Origin: Clavibacter michiganensis subsp. insidiosus
Lineage (GTDB): Bacteria; Actinomycetota; Actinomycetes; Actinomycetales; Microbacteriaceae
Length of the DNA: 64,000 nt
Direction of reading: 5' to 3'
Assembly (NCBI RefSeq): GCF_002240565.1
Contig: NZ_MZMO01000001.1
Coordinates: 2,976,001 to 3,040,000 of the forward strand
Shown here one piece after another: positions 61,143 through 64,000 of the stretch. The notes under the pieces are model-generated. The model did no database searches. It had not been told where the DNA came from and saw only the letters and a program-made list of their open reading frames with translations. The stretch's first letter is position 1, and every line of letters begins with the position of its first letter. Both the position numbers and the translations under genes were made by a program.

Positions 61143-62825
61143 ATGCGCCTCCGCACCCGCCGCCGCCTGTCCGCCTCCGTCGCGCTCGCGCTGGCCCTCG
61201 GGATCGCCGCCGGCGGATCCGCCCTCCCGGCGCTCGCCGCGACCGGCGCCGGCACCGCGGCCGGCACAGGCACCGGCACCGGCACCGCCGACCGCACGTA
61301 CTACAGCAGCAAGACCCCCTACGCCCCGCAGGGCACCGCGGCCGACCTCGCGCCCGCGCCCGCCGGGTGCGCGCCCGTGTACACGGAGTCGGTCGCGCGC
61401 CACGGATCCCGCGCCCTGTCGAGCTACAAGTACGACTCGCTCACCACGCAGGTGTGGGAGCAGGCGCGCTCCGAGGGCGCGCTCACGACGCTCGGCGAGA
61501 CGCTCGGCCCGGAGGTCCAGAAGCTCACGGCCGCGAACGAGAAGCTCGGCTACGGCAACCTCACCGGCCAGGGCGCCGACCAGCACCGCGGCATCGGCGC
61601 GCGCGTCGTCGAGCGGCTGCCCACGCTGTTCGCCGGCATCGACGCGGGATCCGACACCGTCGCGCTCGAGAGCTCGGGCGAGGCGCGCGCCACCGCGTCG
61701 GGCAAGGCGTTCGCGGAGGGGCTGACGCGGGCGGATCCGCTCCTCGCCTCGCACCTGCCGAAGGACATCGCCAAGGATCCCGACACGCTGTACTTCCACA
61801 AGTCGGCCGCCAACGCCGACTACCGGGCCTACGAGGACGGGCCCGCGGTGACCGCCGCGGTCGATGCGATCTATGCCCAGCCCCGCAGCCACGAGGCCGC
61901 GCGCCGCCTGCTCGAGCGCGTCTACACGCCCGCCTTCGTCGACCGCCTCGCGGCCGGGCAGTACCACTTCGTCGACGGCGGCGACGGCGGCACCCACGTC
62001 GACGACGAGCTCGACGCCGCGATGATGCTCTACAACCTGTACATCATCGCGCCCGACATGACCGAGGAGGTCAGCGTCGACTTCGACCGCTACTTCTCGG
62101 GCGACGACGCGGACACCGAGTGGTTCGCCTACCTGCTCGACTCCGAGGACTTCTACTCGAAGGGCCCGGCGTTCCAGGGCAGCGACATCACCTACAGGAT
62201 GGCGACACCGCTCCTCGACGACTTCCTCGACTCGATGGACGCGCGGCTCGCCGGATCCTCCACGGCCGCGACCTTCCGCTTCGCGCACGCCGAGACGATC
62301 ATCCCGTTCGCCGCGCTCCTCGGCCTGCCCGGCTCGACGCAGCCGGTCACGCCGGAGGCCCCGTACACGTACGCGACGAACGCGTGGCGCGGCGAGACCG
62401 TGACGCCGATGGCCGCGAACGTGCAGTGGGACGTCTTCCGCGACGCGAGCGGCCGCGCCATCGTGCGGATGCTCTACGACGAGAAGGCGATCCCGTTCCG
62501 CGCGGGCTGCATGCCCATCGCGGCCGGCTCGCTGTTCTACGACGTGGGCGAGGTGCGCCGCTGCCTCACGGGCGCTGCCGTGGTGGATCCCGGGACGACC
62601 TCGCCCGGTGCGTCCGACCCCGGTCGGCTTCCCGGCTCGCCCGCCGAGCTCACCGCCGCCGACGCCTCCGCCGCGCGCGGCGACACGCTCGCGGCCACGG
62701 GCATGTCCGCCGACGAGCTGCCGTTCCTGGCCGTCCTCGCGTCCGCGCTCGGAGCGGCGGGGATCACCGCGGTCGGCGTGGTGCGGCGGCCGCGGCGCGA
62801 GCGGCCCGCCGACGACCCCCGCTAG
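61143..62825 (+). CDS. wall-anchored histidine-type acid phosphatase
   Basis: A 560-aa secreted histidine phosphatase (branch 2, phytase-like). A signal peptide (about 1-32, basic start then hydrophobic, LPALAA cleavage) is followed by a short Gly/Thr repeat (about 35-49). The catalytic motif is ARHGSR (R86-H87-G88-S89-R90) and the late proton donor is in FAHAETI. The end shows a sortase signal LAATG (516-520), a hydrophobic helix and a basic tail RRPRRERP. It would be attached to peptidoglycan and hydrolyse phosphate esters, possibly phytate. The stop overlaps the convergent SRPBCC gene at CTAG. Confidence 0.92.
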   Translation: MRLRTRRRLSASVALALALGIAAGGSALPALAATGAGTAAGTGTGTGTADRTYYSSKTPYAPQGTAADLAPAPAGCAPVYTESVARHGSRALSSYKYDSLTTQVWEQARSEGALTTLGETLGPEVQKLTAANEKLGYGNLTGQGADQHRGIGARVVERLPTLFAGIDAGSDTVALESSGEARATASGKAFAEGLTRADPLLASHLPKDIAKDPDTLYFHKSAANADYRAYEDGPAVTAAVDAIYAQPRSHEAARRLLERVYTPAFVDRLAAGQYHFVDGGDGGTHVDDELDAAMMLYNLYIIAPDMTEEVSVDFDRYFSGDDADTEWFAYLLDSEDFYSKGPAFQGSDITYRMATPLLDDFLDSMDARLAGSSTAATFRFAHAETIIPFAALLGLPGSTQPVTPEAPYTYATNAWRGETVTPMAANVQWDVFRDASGRAIVRMLYDEKAIPFRAGCMPIAAGSLFYDVGEVRRCLTGAAVVDPGTTSPGASDPGRLPGSPAELTAADASAARGDTLAATGMSADELPFLAVLASALGAAGITAVGVVRRPRRERPADDPR

Positions 62826-63265
62826 GCGGTCGGCGCGACCAGCCCCGCCATCACGTCGAGGAACGCGCCCCAGCCCTGGATCGTCATCTCACGCTGCTCG
62901 GGCGTGAACTCGCCCGCGCGCTGCGTCATGGTCATGCGCGTCGCGCCGCCCGCGACCTCCTCGAGGTCGACCGTGAGCGGCTCGCCCGCGGGCGCGTCCG
63001 GCCGGTCCGTCATCGTCATCGCGATGCGCGACGGCCGGTCGAGCTCGACGTACTCGCCCGCCCAGTCGATCGATCCGCCGTCGGGCAGCCGCATCACCGC
63101 GCTCCACGCGCCGCCGACGCGCACGTCCATGCGCAGGGTGTCGAGCGGCACGTCGACCGCGGCGGTGCCGAACCAGGCGGAGAAGTCGGCCGGCGTGGTC
63201 CACGCGTCGAAGACGCGCTCCCGCGGGGCGGCGAACGTGCGGGTGATGACGATGGGCTCGCTCAC
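62822..63265 (-). CDS. SRPBCC/AHSA1-type domain protein
   Basis: A 147-aa protein of the START-like, activator-of-Hsp90-ATPase (AHSA1) group. Features are VITRTFAAPRERVFDAWTTPADFSAWFG (residues about 6-33), DVRVGGAWSAVMRLPDG and the late QGWGAFLDVMAGLV. It binds small hydrophobic ligands. The GTG at 63265 has a good GGAGG ribosome site and is preferred over the upstream ATG in the frame. Its stop overlaps the phosphatase stop. Confidence 0.9.
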   Translation of the reverse strand: MSEPIVITRTFAAPRERVFDAWTTPADFSAWFGTAAVDVPLDTLRMDVRVGGAWSAVMRLPDGGSIDWAGEYVELDRPSRIAMTMTDRPDAPAGEPLTVDLEEVAGGATRMTMTQRAGEFTPEQREMTIQGWGAFLDVMAGLVAPTA

Positions 63266-63309
63266 GGCGACCTCCGGCGGCTCTGCGGGACGGGACAGGC
63301 CGCCGCTCC

Positions 63310-63336
63310 TCACGGGACGACGGCCCTGCCGTGAGT
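63310..63336 (-). terminator. possible terminator of the MFS gene
   Basis: CTCACGG (63310-63316) pairs with CCGTGAG (63330-63336) around a 13-nt loop, about 50 bp downstream of the MFS stop. Confidence 0.4.
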
Positions 63337-63384
63337 CGACCAGCCGCGGGCGGCCGTGTCAACGGGTGATCCCGCCGACGGGGA

Positions 63385-64000
63385 TCAGCGCTCGGGGCGG
63401 CCGTCCCGCTCGTCGCTCGACGGCACCGCGATCCGCGACGCTTCGTCGGCCGCGTCCGGTCCGGTCGCCTGCGCCGGGCTCGTGCCGGCGCGCACGCCCA
63501 CGCGCTGCTCCGCCTCGAGCCGCTCGGCCTCCTCGCCGCCCACCGCCTCGCCGCGGGCGACGAGCCCGGCGACGTCCGACAGCGGGATCTGCTTGAGCAG
63601 GAGCGAGAGCACGAACGCGATCGCGATGAACGGCACGAGGTACCAGAACACGGGCGCCAGCGCGTCGGCGTACGCGTTCACGATCCCGTCGCGCACGGCG
63701 TCGGGCAGCCCGTTCAGCGTCTGCGGGTCGATGCTGCTGGCCGAGCTCGCGGCGCCGTCGGGCGAGGCCCCGGCGCCGGCGAAAACGGTCGTGAGGTTCT
63801 CGGTGAGCCGCGTCGTGAACAGCGTGCCGAACACGGCCGTGCCGAGCGCGGCGCCCACCTCGCGGAAGTAGTTGTTCGTGCTGGTCGCCGTGCCGATCTG
63901 CGCGGCGGGCACCGCGTTCTGCACCACGAGCACCACGACCTGCATGATCAGGCCGAGCCCCAGCCCGAAGACGAACAGGAACACGCAGATCAGCCACACG
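63385..64000 (-). CDS. MFS multidrug transporter, DHA2-type (C-terminal part only)
   Basis: Partial gene: the N-terminal two-thirds lie beyond the right edge. The visible 205 residues hold FGLGLGLIMQVVVLVVQNAVPAAQIGTATSTNNYFREVGAALGTAVFG (located at about 10-60 of the fragment), the diagnostic late helices of DHA2 (14-helix EmrB/QacA-like) exporters. A final helix FWYLVPFIAIAFVLSLLL follows before a charged cytoplasmic tail of about 75 residues. It exports drugs or toxic metabolites. Confidence 0.9.
   Translation of the reverse strand, partial: VWLICVFLFVFGLGLGLIMQVVVLVVQNAVPAAQIGTATSTNNYFREVGAALGTAVFGTLFTTRLTENLTTVFAGAGASPDGAASSASSIDPQTLNGLPDAVRDGIVNAYADALAPVFWYLVPFIAIAFVLSLLLKQIPLSDVAGLVARGEAVGGEEAERLEAEQRVGVRAGTSPAQATGPDAADEASRIAVPSSDERDGRPER

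Overview
The window is very high-GC DNA (about 70% or more by eye) from a Gram-positive actinobacterium. Gene content and style fit Microbacteriaceae, and most closely Clavibacter (C. michiganensis / C. sepedonicus group). Pointers are an IS481-family element of the size I recall for Clavibacter IS1121, many start codons placed 6-7 nt after a TANNNT -10 box (leaderless genes), an actinobacterial LexA box (CGAAC-N4-GTTCG), and a LAATG cell-wall sorting motif. The genus is an inference from recalled gene content, not a search.

Layout. 1-4172: a partial gene, a LacI-controlled ThuA/oxidoreductase sugar operon, a hypothetical gene and tRNA-Ser(GCU). 4.2-13 kb: tRNA-Ser(UGA) placed directly before an LCP cell-wall ligase; serS with a Cof-type phosphatase; pheA and pgm, divergent; a DUF2809 gene; a complete IS481-family insertion (11485-12552); a secreted amidase-like lipoprotein. 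13.5-19.3 kb: a small acetyltransferase, lplA, an SOS-controlled alkB, a truncated phospholipase C, a TetR regulator and a twice-frameshifted secreted protein. 19.3-24.5 kb: an operon of circularly permuted ATP-grasp, alpha-E and transglutaminase proteins, followed by an alpha/beta hydrolase and a GNAT. 24.6-33.8 kb: two overlapping glycosyltransferase genes (one with a HEAT-like N-terminus), an oxidoreductase/SDR pair, kynureninase, a DUF4352-like membrane protein and an orphan DNA methyltransferase. 33.8-42.1 kb: a RecQ-phosphoribosyltransferase fusion, small membrane and CsbD proteins, a phosphoesterase, a NagD-type phosphatase whose 3' end is duplicated around a 1.8-kb lower-GC island (38725-40536), and an MFS exporter. 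42.2-48.3 kb: a septum-formation-domain protein, pyrE, a hydroxyisobutyrate-dehydrogenase-like enzyme and an ECF-sigma/Asp23 locus. 48.3-54.3 kb: exonuclease III and a two-component set (OmpR regulator, Hpt-like protein without its histidine, PAS histidine kinase), then a MOSC protein. 54.3-64 kb: SDR, ASCH, GH114 lipoprotein, a broken grpB-like gene, epimerase, GNAT, AEC permease, a wall-anchored histidine phosphatase, an SRPBCC protein and a partial MFS drug exporter.

The core of the window is ordinary chromosome: tRNA charging, aromatic amino acid, pyrimidine, glycogen/sugar-phosphate and DNA-repair genes. The accessory signals are the IS at a stop-codon overlap, the repeat-bounded island with a secreted DUF2599 protein and a small membrane protein, and four broken genes (plc, the 18549 secreted protein, the 5'-truncated HAD copy, grpB), plus a homopolymer frameshift in the DUF2599 gene. 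Three convergent gene pairs share, or once shared, a CTAG stop-codon overlap. One holds the IS, one carries a 13-bp tandem duplication, and one is intact.

The best candidates for poorly described biology are the ATP-grasp/alpha-E/transglutaminase operon and the DUF2599/membrane-protein island.
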